Origin: a virus
Direction: 5' to 3' (one strand)
IMG/VR virus record: IMGVR_UViG_3300007540_000102
Coordinates: 1 to 24,095 of that record
Length of the DNA: 24,095 bases
The first letter of the stretch is position 1; each line of letters opens with the position of its first letter. Position numbers and translations under genes: made by a program. Below the pieces are notes generated by a model that searched no databases, was not told the DNA's origin, and was given only the letters and a program-made list of their open reading frames with translations. Below, one piece after another: positions 1 through 7,368 of this stretch.

Positions 1-65
1 ACTCTTTTAGTAGCCTTGCGTTTACGACCAGATGTAGTGTAATTAATACTTCCGCTTACTATCAT
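1..65 (-). CDS. Partial CDS, N-terminus of a small basic phage protein
   Basis: Only the first 21 codons lie in the window; the gene continues off the left edge. The visible protein starts MIVSGSINYTTSGRKRKATK and is rich in Arg and Lys. The start is well supported: an AGAGGAG ribosome site lies about 7 bases before the ATG, and a perfect sigma-70 promoter sits upstream (94-122). It lies just past the helicase gene on the same strand, so it probably belongs to the replication region. I do not recognise the function; the basic tail could suggest nucleic-acid contact, but that is only inference. Confidence 0.75.
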   Translation of the reverse strand, partial: MIVSGSINYTTSGRKRKATKR

Positions 66-93
66 GATTATACTCCTCTCATTTAAGAAAGAT

Positions 94-122
94 ATTATAT
101 CAAATTATAAAGCAAATGTCAA
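94..122 (-). promoter_or_regulatory. Sigma-70 promoter for the leftmost gene
   Basis: On the minus strand TTGACA (122-117) and TATAAT (99-94) are separated by exactly 17 bases, and the -35 is preceded by AGTTC. It starts 12 bases after the helicase stop codon and reads into the partial gene at 65. Confidence 0.85.
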
Positions 123-133
123 GAACTATTTTG

Positions 134-1483
134 TTAGATGTCGTCTATGGGTTCGTCTGAACGATTTTCAGCATCCGCTTTCTCGTTAGGCGTAAGAGTG
201 GACTCAGGACCTATCTTCAAGGTCTCCCAGCACATTTTAGACGAAAAGGACTTCATGGATGCGGAGCGCATCTTCACACAGTTCAATGTCATACAGTTAT
301 CTTCCTGCTCCCAAGTTTCTATCGAATACGCCGCATCTGCCGCATCTAGGATACCTTTTGCAAAACGGGCTTCGCCACTTGCATCAGTTTGGTAAGGTGA
401 GAATACTGGTACTTCAAATTCTTGTGCCATAGCTTTCAAGGCTTTACTAACTTCGATTTGCTCCGTCCAATCATATTGACCGCCACGTGAGGGTAGATTG
501 GAACGCTTTACTTGGTTGATATAATCGACAATCACCACACCTACGTCTAGAGTTTTAACCTTCTTATCAAGTTCTGCTCTGATCTTAGACAGTGTTAGAG
601 AGGGATCATAGACTACATCCAGCTGTTGAGTCGGGAGGAGCTCACAGGTGGTAGTAAGTTCATGATGAAACCTATCAAAATCACGATTTTCTCTATACTC
701 TTTCAAACGTTCCTGTCCTTTCTCAAAACGAGCTGCCCACCATGAAGCTACTTTCTCCCACTCAGGCATACTAAGATTCTTAGTACGTAAGCGAGCGAAA
801 GGTATCTCCGTAGCGATAGAGCAGCATCTTTGCAGAATAGATCTGCTATCCATCTCAATAGTGAAATAAATAGCAGTCTTTCCTGAATTGAATACATTAT
901 TCGCGACATTAGAACAGATAATGGACTTACCTGCCCCTCGTTTACCACCCACTAGGATTAGATCCCGTGGGGAGAACTTGATCTCATGATCGTATTCAGT
1001 ATTAAGGCCGAGGGGTAGATAATTACCAATATCTTCATCATCTTCAAACAAGGTAATACGTTGCATACTATCTTGTGGTCGTTCTAGGTCTACTTTATTT
1101 TCGACATCTAGTACGATCTGATGGAGATGATTTACTGATTCTTCTGCATCTTCAAAAGCTACAGAATTCTCAATATAGTCCTCAAGTGAGTTCAAGATCT
1201 CTTTCTGAGCGTACTCATTCTTGAGATACTCCAAAAGCATGAAGGCATCTGCATCCACCTCAACGGCTTCAATTGCATACAACTTCTCTCGAACCCCGCT
1301 ATCGCGGATTTCAAACTTGAGGTCGTCAAATGTAGGCATTTTGTGATATTTTTCACAATGATGATCTATGATTCCATACAGAGAATGATACTCCGTTGGT
1401 AGATAATTCTTGCGACAGCTAGTCCAGGTCTCGAAGTCCTGTAGCTCAAGCACTTGCTTTATAAGAGCACTAGCAATATTCAA
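134..1483 (-). CDS. DnaB/gp41-like replicative DNA helicase
   Basis: 449-residue RecA-fold helicase expected to unwind DNA at the phage replication fork. The N-terminal ~160 residues are a helical domain. Walker A is GGKRGAGKS at residues 179-187; Walker B is VVIVDYINQV around 316-325; a downstream segment near 358-390 (PVFSPYQTDASGEARF, then DAADAAYSIE) matches the DnaB motif that couples hydrolysis to DNA binding. Length is normal for the family. The start codon is TTG at 1483, supported by GGGAG about 8 bases upstream; no in-frame ATG lies near. An intrinsic terminator (1510-1540) lies between this gene and the upstream HTH gene and I see no promoter after it, so expression probably depends on read-through. 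The neighbouring ligase genes fit a replication module. Confidence 0.9.
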   Translation of the reverse strand: MNIASALIKQVLELQDFETWTSCRKNYLPTEYHSLYGIIDHHCEKYHKMPTFDDLKFEIRDSGVREKLYAIEAVEVDADAFMLLEYLKNEYAQKEILNSLEDYIENSVAFEDAEESVNHLHQIVLDVENKVDLERPQDSMQRITLFEDDEDIGNYLPLGLNTEYDHEIKFSPRDLILVGGKRGAGKSIICSNVANNVFNSGKTAIYFTIEMDSRSILQRCCSIATEIPFARLRTKNLSMPEWEKVASWWAARFEKGQERLKEYRENRDFDRFHHELTTTCELLPTQQLDVVYDPSLTLSKIRAELDKKVKTLDVGVVIVDYINQVKRSNLPSRGGQYDWTEQIEVSKALKAMAQEFEVPVFSPYQTDASGEARFAKGILDAADAAYSIETWEQEDNCMTLNCVKMRSASMKSFSSKMCWETLKIGPESTLTPNEKADAENRSDEPIDDI

Positions 1484-1509
1484 TCAAAATTCTCCCGATT
1501 TGACATTCT

Positions 1510-1540
1510 AAAAAAGCCCCTGGAACTGGCCCAGAGGCTT
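1510..1540 (-). terminator. Intrinsic terminator after the HTH gene
   Basis: On the minus strand a 10-bp stem (AAGCCTCTGG with CCAGGGGCTT, one G-U pair, 7-base loop) is followed by six T. It lies 20 bases after the stop of the gene at 1560-2285 and before the helicase start, so it can attenuate helicase transcription. Confidence 0.9.
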
Positions 1541-1559
1541 ATAGTTTAACAACTACTTA

Positions 1560-2285
1560 TTAAGCAGTTGCTTTTTCTTTCTTTGAAGCGCCATCGTAGT
1601 CAGAAGCGACCAAGCCACGGCGAGTAAGCATAGTTTTAACACCACGTGCAGTTTTACCAATCGCATCAGCGATTTGCTCAACAGTCATACCGTCGATGTC
1701 ATTAAGGTCTGCAAAAGGATCTGCTTTCGTAGAACCTTTAGTTTCTTTTTGCTTAGGAATTGCAGTAATCAATTCAGCACGTAATAAGCTAAGAGCTTTA
1801 CCACGAACACTGTTTACAGATTTGCCTAAGGCTTCTGCGATTTCTTCAACGAAAGAACCACCATTTACTAGATCAACGAAAACAACTTCTTCCGCATCAG
1901 TATAAGTCTTTACAGACTCTACTTTAGGAGCAGGTTTAACGTGACCAGTCAATTCCATAGACAAGATCTTGCCTTGGATTGATTTAGGTGAGTACGCGCC
2001 ATCTTCGAAATGACCCGCGATATCAGCGTAAGTGTAATCACCGCTGTTATCTGTAACAAAAGCTAAAAGAGTTGCTTCTTGAGCTTCTGAGAACGCACGA
2101 GTGGCTGATGCAGAAGCTAGTTCTACGTCGAAACCCATCTTGCGAAGTTTGCTAGAAACTGAGCGTGGGCTAGTCTCTAACTGATCTGCTGCTTCTGCAA
2201 CAGTAGATTGTGATACAGGTGACTCGTCACCGATGAATGCTGTTAATTGAGCTGTACGCTCGTCTGTCCACTTAGGAAGTGCCAT
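1560..2285 (-). CDS. Multi-repeat helix-turn-helix DNA-binding protein (T5 D5-like position)
   Basis: 241 residues that divide into about four related helical units, each ending in a recognition-helix-like pattern: SPRSVSSKLRKMGF (~39-52), SPKSIQGKILSMEL (~98-111), SVNSVRGKALSLLR (~155-168) and TARGVKTMLTRRGL (~212-225). The first starts with a Myb/SANT-like WTDERTAQL. It is a multi-unit relative of the shorter proteins at 4816, 16585 and 19848. Size and position (between split ligase and helicase) match the abundant D5 DNA-binding protein of phage T5; this link is inferred from gene order. Start ATG with GGAG 8 bases upstream, 2 bases after the ligase-subunit stop. It likely binds phage DNA as a regulator or coating protein. 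Confidence 0.75.
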   Translation of the reverse strand: MALPKWTDERTAQLTAFIGDESPVSQSTVAEAADQLETSPRSVSSKLRKMGFDVELASASATRAFSEAQEATLLAFVTDNSGDYTYADIAGHFEDGAYSPKSIQGKILSMELTGHVKPAPKVESVKTYTDAEEVVFVDLVNGGSFVEEIAEALGKSVNSVRGKALSLLRAELITAIPKQKETKGSTKADPFADLNDIDGMTVEQIADAIGKTARGVKTMLTRRGLVASDYDGASKKEKATA

Positions 2286-2287
2286 TT

Positions 2288-3037
2288 TTAATTCTCCAAG
2301 AATTGTTGTAGGTTAGTTATAATTTGTACGCCAGCGTCTCTGGCTTTTTGTGTTTTTTGAGACTCTATACCACTCTCATTAACTAGAATGGTAACGTCTC
2401 GTGTCAAAGAAGCCTTAATCGCGTAACCGTTCTGTTGTAGTATCTCTGAGGCTTCAGCTTTAGTTTTATAAGATTTTAACTTGCCTGAGATACATACTAC
2501 TCCTTTCTGGGCTAGTACGACTTGTGGTTTCTCGAACTTGAAAGAGAATGGATGATCTAGTAGCGCAATGCCATTCTCACTCAGGTATGAAAGTAGGTTG
2601 TCTGTGGCTTTTGGGCCTAAGCCCGCAGCATCACAATTATCTACATTAATATCGTGTATTGTATCGCACACAGTTGCTAATTTTTTAGCTGCTGTGTTGC
2701 CGATCAAAGGGATACTAAGTGCAGGAAGTACTACATTCATTGGCACATTCTTTGATACTTGTATTTCAGCGAAAAGCTTCACACCAATCTTCTCAGATTC
2801 TAGGATAGACACTAAGTCATCTTTAGTCAGCAAGTACAACTCTTGTGAAGTTGTGACCCCTAATTTCTCGATAGCTTTTGGTCCGAGCCCTTTGATCTTG
2901 AGGGTCTTTGCAAAGTGTTCTAGCTTTTTGTGAATTTTTGTACCGCAAGATGTGTTTTTGCAAAACAAAAGATTATTTATGACAACGATAACAGAGTTAC
3001 ACGATGGGCAACTTGTAGGTGGTTCGATATATGTCAT
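2288..3037 (-). CDS. ligB: NAD-dependent DNA ligase, Zn-finger/HhH/BRCT subunit
   Basis: 249 residues equal to the C-terminal third of a bacterial LigA. A four-cysteine zinc finger uses C10, C13, C26 and C31; helix-hairpin-helix repeats follow (IKGLGPKAIEKL near 48-59, and AAGLGPKATDNL further on); a BRCT domain fills the last ~80 residues (VVCISGKLKSYKTKAEASEI). It has no nucleotidyltransferase motif and so should work with the product of 3111-4037 to seal nicks. The split falls between the OB fold and the zinc finger, as in the two-subunit ligase of T5-like phages. Start ATG with AAGGA upstream; its own promoter is at 3064-3092. Confidence 0.88.
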   Translation of the reverse strand: MTYIEPPTSCPSCNSVIVVINNLLFCKNTSCGTKIHKKLEHFAKTLKIKGLGPKAIEKLGVTTSQELYLLTKDDLVSILESEKIGVKLFAEIQVSKNVPMNVVLPALSIPLIGNTAAKKLATVCDTIHDINVDNCDAAGLGPKATDNLLSYLSENGIALLDHPFSFKFEKPQVVLAQKGVVCISGKLKSYKTKAEASEILQQNGYAIKASLTRDVTILVNESGIESQKTQKARDAGVQIITNLQQFLEN

Positions 3038-3063
3038 AGATGATTCCTTAATTTTGAAAAGAT

Positions 3064-3092
3064 ATTATATCGTAAGTTTAAGATAAAGTCAA
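3064..3092 (-). promoter_or_regulatory. Sigma-70 promoter for the second ligase subunit and HTH gene
   Basis: Minus strand TTGACT (3092-3087), 17-base spacer, TATAAT (3069-3064). It lies between the two ligase genes, so the subunits can be transcribed separately. Confidence 0.85.
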
Positions 3093-3110
3093 GAGTTATT
3101 TTTTTATGGG

Positions 3111-4037
3111 TCATACGCGTCTGACGACTCTGGGAATGATCTCCCCAGAGCGAATAATTTCTACGTCACATCCAATCTCTAAGTCCAACTCTCTAATATA
3201 GTCTATATTATGAAGAGTGGCTCTTGACACAGTAGCATCTCCTACCAATACTGGCTCTAGTATTGCAACTGGACTAATAATACCTGATTTACCTACTTGC
3301 CAGACAACATCTAGTAGTTTTGTAACTACACCCACCTGCTTTTCCTTAAGAGCGAACGCTCCATGAGGATGCTTGGCAGTATAGCCTAGAGAGGCAAATA
3401 AGTAGTTATCATTGATACGGTAGACAATACCATCTTGCGGAAAGCCTGCTGTCATATGAGTATGTACAGTGTTGAAGCCTTGAAGGGCTAACCGATCCAT
3501 ATCTTCTGCCCAGCTTACTAAACCGTTATCACACTGTAGCCCGTAGGCGTAAAAGTAAGTAGACCTGCTATCAAACTCTTTAGTACACTTGAGGTTCAGT
3601 GACCCCGCAGCGTAGTTACGAGAGTTTTCAATATTATCAGGAGCTACTAGCTCGCCAGTGATCTGTACTACGCCACTTTCTAGTATTTGTGCAGGTACTC
3701 GCAAAGCCATCTTATCTGTAACATCTCTACCAAAGATACCATCGCCACGCGTAAGAGCTTGAGTAAATTCTCCGTTAATGTAAACTAGAGACACAGCAGC
3801 ACCGTCAAGCTTAGGAGAAGCGATAACGTCTTTACCTAGTACATGAAAGGGCGGGTTCAATATATCGAAACATTTCTGCAAAGAATACATCTGGAACAAA
3901 TGACGAACGCCATCTGTAGGAGTATAACCAACATCATCGTAGTTAAAAACACGAGACAAGAAGTCCCACTCACCGTCACTGATGATAGGATTACCTTCGA
4001 AATAAGCGTGTGCTGCTTTGTCTAAGAACTTCTTCAT
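3111..4037 (-). CDS. ligA: NAD-dependent DNA ligase, adenylation/OB subunit
   Basis: 308 residues covering domain Ia, the nucleotidyltransferase domain and the OB fold of a bacterial NAD-dependent ligase. Seen in order: EGNPIISDGEWD (domain Ia), HLFQMYSLQKCFD, the adenylation motif PKLDGAAVSL with catalytic K76, TRGDGIFGRDVT, an ITGEL strand, RNYAAGSLN, DGIVYRIND, and an OB segment VWQVGKSGIISPVAILEPV ending at IIPRV. It lacks the zinc finger, HhH and BRCT parts, which are encoded next door. Start ATG with GAGG 6 bases upstream and a consensus promoter at 4068-4096. Joins nicks with NAD+ as cofactor during phage replication and repair. Confidence 0.93.
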   Translation of the reverse strand: MKKFLDKAAHAYFEGNPIISDGEWDFLSRVFNYDDVGYTPTDGVRHLFQMYSLQKCFDILNPPFHVLGKDVIASPKLDGAAVSLVYINGEFTQALTRGDGIFGRDVTDKMALRVPAQILESGVVQITGELVAPDNIENSRNYAAGSLNLKCTKEFDSRSTYFYAYGLQCDNGLVSWAEDMDRLALQGFNTVHTHMTAGFPQDGIVYRINDNYLFASLGYTAKHPHGAFALKEKQVGVVTKLLDVVWQVGKSGIISPVAILEPVLVGDATVSRATLHNIDYIRELDLEIGCDVEIIRSGEIIPRVVRRV

Positions 4038-4067
4038 TACTTGCCTCTTTCATTAATTTAGATAAGT

Positions 4068-4096
4068 ATTATACTTAAAAAATAAGGAAAAGTCAA
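4068..4096 (-). promoter_or_regulatory. Sigma-70 promoter for the ligase adenylation subunit
   Basis: Minus strand TTGACT (4096-4091), 17-base spacer, TATAAT (4073-4068), with AGTTC before the -35. It lies directly before the ligase start and overlaps the end of the upstream gene region. Confidence 0.85.
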
Positions 4097-4099
4097 GAA

Positions 4100-4399
4100 C
4101 TATTTATACATATCTGCTAGCAAATCACCAAAGTATTCCATGATAACTTCCTTTGATTCGGCTAGGGATAGTATCTCGGTAAGCCCTATGAAGAGCTCCC
4201 TAGAGTTTATGAAGTCTATAGGCATAGTTATTCCTTCTTTGGAAGGCTGCCATTCCTCTTCAAAGTCCATATAGTATTTTCTTAAACTAAGGTATTCTAT
4301 TCCACGAAAGGTACTTACGGTTAACCTGACTTGTGTTTGCTTAATAGCGTCAAGGTGTATGATTCTCTCATACATTTCAGGTGCTTCATGGAGTTCCAT
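4100..4399 (-). CDS. PC4/p15-like single-stranded DNA-binding protein
   Basis: 99 residues. The core from about residue 24 to 65 (VRLTVSTFRGIEYLSLRKYY, then an acidic stretch, then KEGITMPIDF) follows the PC4/p15 coactivator fold: strand, FRG turn, 'DIRxYY'-type strand, and K-x-GI-x-(L/M)-P before a helix. PC4-like domains in phages bind single-stranded DNA and act in replication or transcription. The position next to ligase and helicase fits such a role. The ATG at 4399 follows the previous stop by 1 base, so it is translationally coupled; the ribosome site is weak (GAG). Assignment rests on motif recognition only. Confidence 0.65.
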   Translation of the reverse strand: MELHEAPEMYERIIHLDAIKQTQVRLTVSTFRGIEYLSLRKYYMDFEEEWQPSKEGITMPIDFINSRELFIGLTEILSLAESKEVIMEYFGDLLADMYK

Positions 4400-4400
4400 A

Positions 4401-4667
4401 CTACGTCTCGTTTTTAAGTACAGCTGATAGGGGTACTACGGTGGTTACACTTTCTGGTTTTAGCAGTCGGTATGAGTCGGTATCCCAACAAAAGAACAAC
4501 AAATTACTGTCTGTTTCTTTTGCTCTGTTCTTTTTACCTTGAATATAAGGCGTAGAGAAGTCTAGAGTACATACATTATACTTTAACTTATTTGAGTTTT
4601 CACTTCTATAAGTAATTACTGCATCACCATATTGTGTGACTTTATCTTTTAATTCTTGCTTTTTCAC
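4401..4667 (-). CDS. Small SH3-barrel-like protein (DUF2693-like)
   Basis: 88 residues from a GTG start at 4667 that has AAGGAG at the right distance; longer reading from upstream TTG codons is less likely. The pattern VITYRSEN...YNVCTLDF followed by LLFFCWDTDSYRLLKPESV matches small phage proteins of the type 'xxTxxDGxxRxMxCTL ... VxDxxxxxWRSFRxDSV', thought to fold as a small beta barrel. The protein at 9436-9660 shows a similar C-terminal pattern. Function unknown. It lies downstream of the terminator at 4738-4778 with no clear promoter in between. Confidence 0.6.
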   Translation of the reverse strand: MKKQELKDKVTQYGDAVITYRSENSNKLKYNVCTLDFSTPYIQGKKNRAKETDSNLLFFCWDTDSYRLLKPESVTTVVPLSAVLKNET

Positions 4668-4737
4668 TTGAGCTCCTTTGGTAGCATTGGGCAACAATAA
4701 TTACTATGTGCATACTCTTAGGTCATTTCTGTGAATG

Positions 4738-4778
4738 TAAAAGAACCCCCGCGTGGAGCTAAGCTCTAGAGGCGGAGG
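4738..4778 (-). terminator. Intrinsic terminator after the monocistronic HTH gene
   Basis: Minus strand: stem CCTCCGC with GCGGGGG (one U-G pair) enclosing a second hairpin GAGCttaGCTC, followed by TTCTTTT. Just upstream (4802-4789) lies another short palindrome, ATCCCCTTGGGGAT. It ends the transcript of 4816-5172. Confidence 0.8.
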
Positions 4779-4815
4779 CCGTGTTACTATCCCCAAGGGG
4801 ATATTAGTAAATTAT

Positions 4816-5172
4816 TTAGTCGGCATTAGCTGTTAATACTTTTGTGAAGTACTGAGCTGCTTTACCAGTCAATTTACTTACTACGTCTTCGTCAACTTCT
4901 TGTCCAGCATCAGTGATGGCGGCAGTAAGAGCGTCTTGAGCAGCTTGTTTAGAGACACGAGTGCCTCCAGTAGAAGCGCCACCAGATGCTTTTGCAGCAG
5001 GAGTTTTCTTAACATAGACACCAGCTTTAGTAAGAATCATACGGACACCATTAGGCGACTCACCAAGATCATCGGCGATTTCTTTTACGATTTCCATGCT
5101 AGTTTCTGGGGTGGGGTTGGCAGCTTCGTATAACTCTACTGCTTCAGCTTTAGATTCATCAGTCCAAGGCAT
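4816..5172 (-). CDS. HTH DNA-binding protein, paralogue family member
   Basis: 118 residues in three parts. An N-terminal Myb/SANT-like helical domain (MPWTDESKAEAVELYEAA to NGVRMILTKAGVYVK, ~1-52) carries a recognition helix; an Ala/Lys/Gly-rich linker follows; the C-terminal helical domain starts at about residue 73 (VSKQAAQDALTAAI) and ends in YFTKVLTAN. The same plan is seen in 16585-16905 and 19848-20159. The ATG at 5172 has AAAGGA 8 bases upstream and aligns with the paralogue starts. An in-frame TTG at 5256, itself behind AAGGAA, would add 28 residues, so a second start is possible. Own promoter and own terminator: a monocistronic unit, as expected for an abundant DNA-binding protein. 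Confidence 0.8.
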   Translation of the reverse strand: MPWTDESKAEAVELYEAANPTPETSMEIVKEIADDLGESPNGVRMILTKAGVYVKKTPAAKASGGASTGGTRVSKQAAQDALTAAITDAGQEVDEDVVSKLTGKAAQYFTKVLTANAD

Positions 5173-5288
5173 TTTTCTATTCCTTTTGTTTGGGTTATTG
5201 TAGCCTGGGCAAGTACCCAGACGGTTAAGTTGTTGGTTGTAAAATCGGTCTCCCAATTTTTATTTCCTTTCTCAAATTTTGAAATGAT

Positions 5289-5318
5289 ATTATAGAGTAT
5301 TTTAAACGTAATTGTCAA
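5289..5318 (-). promoter_or_regulatory. Sigma-70 promoter for the HTH gene at 4816
   Basis: Minus strand AGTTCTTGACA with -35 at 5318-5313, 18-base spacer, TATAAT at 5294-5289. The ~115-base leader to the ATG contains a small hairpin, CTGGG (5220-5216) with CCCAG (5209-5205). Confidence 0.8.
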
Positions 5319-5327
5319 GAACTTTTT

Positions 5328-6017
5328 TTAAATTGCTTCAAGCTTAATACCATGTTCTTTAAGATGTTCTAGCTTACCTAGATCGTAGGCTAAAGAGTAG
5401 GCGTAATAACCGCCATCAATATTAAAGTCATTCTCTGTTTGTTCTTTAACGTAGATAGAGTAGCACTTCGAGTCATACTTGCTTTCATAGTCACACTCGC
5501 CTAGACCCTTTTTACTTTCTATGTGGGAAGAGCTCTGTTCTTCTTGCACTTCTACAATTGAATGATACCTTGCCGACCATGCAAGCTCACCTTTCTCAAA
5601 AGTATCAGCTACACAATTCTCTGGTAGATATGCTACCTCCACTCTTTCCTCTGCACTAGACGGCTTTGTAGGTACGCCTAGTTTATCTAAGATGGTTTTT
5701 ACAAACCCCGCAGAGCGGTAAAGACCTTTTGCAATGTTAGTAATATTCTCACCCTTGAGGTACAACATAGTAGCCTCTTTAATCTCATAAGGGGCTGCGG
5801 CTTTACCTTTGTTCATACTCTTACGTTTTTCTTTGTACGCTAGGTTCTCTGCATGGTCGTTTAGTATTTTTGCTAAGCGAGTAGTGTTATACGAGATAGC
5901 TAGTATGGCACAAGCCTCTTTCTTTGTTATAGGTTTATCTGCAGCAAGCAGGTCAGCAACATGCTGTATATTGCTAGTAGATAACTTTTCGTGCTCTTTC
6001 TTTTTAATCCTAGGCAT
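5328..6017 (-). CDS. HTH protein of a conserved phage family
   Basis: 229 residues with two HTH-like segments: ITKKEACAILAISYNTTRLAKIL (~30-52) and ITNIAKGLYRSAGFVKTILDKLG (~91-113), both resembling homeodomain-like or sigma-region-4-like helices. The C-terminal half is a separate domain with GELAWSARYHSIVEV and a final SLAYDLGKLEHLKEHGI. I recognise the overall pattern as a recurrent hypothetical in environmental phages; its role is unknown, but sequence-specific DNA binding is likely. Last gene of the operon beginning at 9121; its start overlaps the upstream stop by 8 bases. No terminator is seen before the next promoter. Confidence 0.75.
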   Translation of the reverse strand: MPRIKKKEHEKLSTSNIQHVADLLAADKPITKKEACAILAISYNTTRLAKILNDHAENLAYKEKRKSMNKGKAAAPYEIKEATMLYLKGENITNIAKGLYRSAGFVKTILDKLGVPTKPSSAEERVEVAYLPENCVADTFEKGELAWSARYHSIVEVQEEQSSSHIESKKGLGECDYESKYDSKCYSIYVKEQTENDFNIDGGYYAYSLAYDLGKLEHLKEHGIKLEAI

Positions 6018-6300
6018 CTTCTTTCGCCTCTACCGTTGCTACAAAGTGTTCATCGTGATGTCCGATGTGTATAATCTCTTTTCCTTCAATCATCGTACCT
6101 GGATATTCATCACCATCACGACACGAAATATAAGGGCCACCACTTGGATCAAACATACCCAAGTCTTGCATATCTATTTTAGACTGACTTAATTTTCCTG
6201 CGCAACGACAGTATTTCATATTATCACCGCTCATATGGAACTTATATTGATTTGTGGCAATCTTTTCCCAGTGCCATTCGTCACCATATCTATTCTTCAT
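6010..6300 (-). CDS. Conserved phage hypothetical with DLGMFDPSGGPYI motif
   Basis: 96 residues. The central segment YKFHMSGDNMKYCRCAGK and DLGMFDPSGGPYIS recalls a hypothetical protein recurring in marine and freshwater phages. Two cysteines near residues 31-33 are present, but not in a clear metal-binding arrangement. Function unknown. It overlaps both neighbours in the operon by a few bases, so translation is coupled. Confidence 0.75.
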   Translation of the reverse strand: MKNRYGDEWHWEKIATNQYKFHMSGDNMKYCRCAGKLSQSKIDMQDLGMFDPSGGPYISCRDGDEYPGTMIEGKEIIHIGHHDEHFVATVEAKEDA

Positions 6301-6515
6301 TGTCTTTCCTCTTTGGCGTAGAAGTCATCCCAATCTCCAAACAGATCAGGTGCTTGCTCTTTGGCTAGATCCATATGATACTGACCTGGGTAGTGTCTAA
6401 GACATCGACCTGCTTCATCTCTTACGTTTTGGGGGGCGCCTTCATCACGCAGTAACCCAATTAAAAACTTTCTAGTTCTGTTTACGGCATTTCTTCTTTC
6501 ATCAGGCATTGTCAT
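6297..6515 (-). CDS. BPSL0761-like small protein (MTMPDER start)
   Basis: 72 residues beginning MTMPDERRNAVNRTRKFL, with a later LRHYPGQ. This matches a small family found in phages and proteobacterial genomes whose members start MTMPDERTRAV and carry an LLRHYP motif; the function is unknown. Predicted mostly helical. The stop overlaps the ATG of the next gene, and its own start overlaps the end of the gene at 6502. Confidence 0.75.
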   Translation of the reverse strand: MTMPDERRNAVNRTRKFLIGLLRDEGAPQNVRDEAGRCLRHYPGQYHMDLAKEQAPDLFGDWDDFYAKEERQ

Positions 6516-6822
6516 TCTTTATCTTCTCCTTTTCCCATTCTTTTGCCATATGATCATAATGGCGTTGAGTAAATACTTCACCACAAACACATAGCTTCTT
6601 AATTTCACAGTGTCGTGAGCAATTTGGTGAGAGTGTGTTCTCATACTGTGCAAGTGTGCGATCTTCTTCTTTTTGAACCAGCAATCTCAAGTCTCCTAAC
6701 TCACGCAGTGCCTTAGCATTCAAATCTAAATTCCAATACAGAATATATAGTGCTGACGAAAGGTTAGGTGTTGCGACTAACGCTTCTACAAGAGTCATCT
6801 TCTTATCTTTAGGATCTGTCAT
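6502..6822 (-). CDS. Hypothetical protein with a cysteine cluster
   Basis: 106 residues from the ATG at 6822, which overlaps the upstream stop as ATGA; an in-frame TTG 15 bases earlier is less likely. The C-terminal half holds CSRHCEIKKLCVCGEVF, a tight Cys cluster (C-x3-C-x5-C-x-C) that could bind zinc, followed by an HYDHMAKEWEKEK helix. The N-terminal half is helical. I do not recognise the family. Member of the 9121-5328 operon. Confidence 0.65.
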   Translation of the reverse strand: MTDPKDKKMTLVEALVATPNLSSALYILYWNLDLNAKALRELGDLRLLVQKEEDRTLAQYENTLSPNCSRHCEIKKLCVCGEVFTQRHYDHMAKEWEKEKIKNDNA

Positions 6823-7130
6823 AATAAATTTTTCCAATCTGTGTCTTCAGGCATCATCTCCACTTTGTCGCCAAAGCGTGATACTATATCATTGTAGATT
6901 CCTGCTGTGGCCATTCTTAGTCCGTATGCTCCTTTTTGACAAACATACAATGATCCACTATTACCATAGAAGTCTACTTGATCTTTTCGTTCAAATACTA
7001 TGTTGATACCGCTATTCAATCGCCAAGAATCACCATAAAGATAACCACCACTCCATCCTGCTAAGACTTTGTAGATGACATCAGTCTCTGTGGTTATCTT
7101 CAGTACGACCCAACTATCAGGATGCGTCAT
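6819..7130 (-). CDS. Conserved phage hypothetical (GWSGGYLYGDSWRLNSG)
   Basis: 103 residues from the ATG at 7130, supported by GAGGAA 7 bases upstream; a longer upstream reading lacks a ribosome site. The motif KVLAGWSGGYLYGDSWRLNSG and the later GNSGSLYVCQKGAYGLRM recur in a family of phage hypotheticals I recognise from environmental phages. Beta-rich by composition, soluble. No catalytic signature seen. Overlaps neighbours on both sides. Confidence 0.72.
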   Translation of the reverse strand: MTHPDSWVVLKITTETDVIYKVLAGWSGGYLYGDSWRLNSGINIVFERKDQVDFYGNSGSLYVCQKGAYGLRMATAGIYNDIVSRFGDKVEMMPEDTDWKNLL

Positions 7131-7368
7131 CTTTATCTTCCTCATCAACTTCACACTCGTCTACCCAACTCCAAGCGCCCTCATAGAACTCGTCGTCTGT
7201 CCAATCAGGCTCAGGTTTATTATCTTTTACAATCCAAGGCATCAATCCAATTTTTTGAAGTCTGATAGCTTCTTTCAGCTCATCTTTATGAGACAACTCT
7301 GCTTCTTTCTCCGTTACACCGTAGAGTGTCATTATATACTTTAAGGCTATATCTCGATCAGTGATCAT
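7117..7368 (-). CDS. Small acidic hypothetical protein
   Basis: 83 residues, strongly acidic towards the C-terminus (ECEVDEEDKDDAS). The N-terminal part (DIALKYIMTLYGVTEKEAEL) looks like a helical bundle. No membrane segment or known motif. The start overlaps the upstream gene by 11 bases and the end overlaps the downstream gene by 14, so it is a genuine operon member despite no recognisable family. Confidence 0.68.
   Translation of the reverse strand: MITDRDIALKYIMTLYGVTEKEAELSHKDELKEAIRLQKIGLMPWIVKDNKPEPDWTDDEFYEGAWSWVDECEVDEEDKDDAS

Noticed and set aside
138-395. Plus-strand frames opposite the helicase and other minus-strand genes
   Set aside because: They lack ribosome sites and family features and lie fully inside well-supported genes on the other strand.
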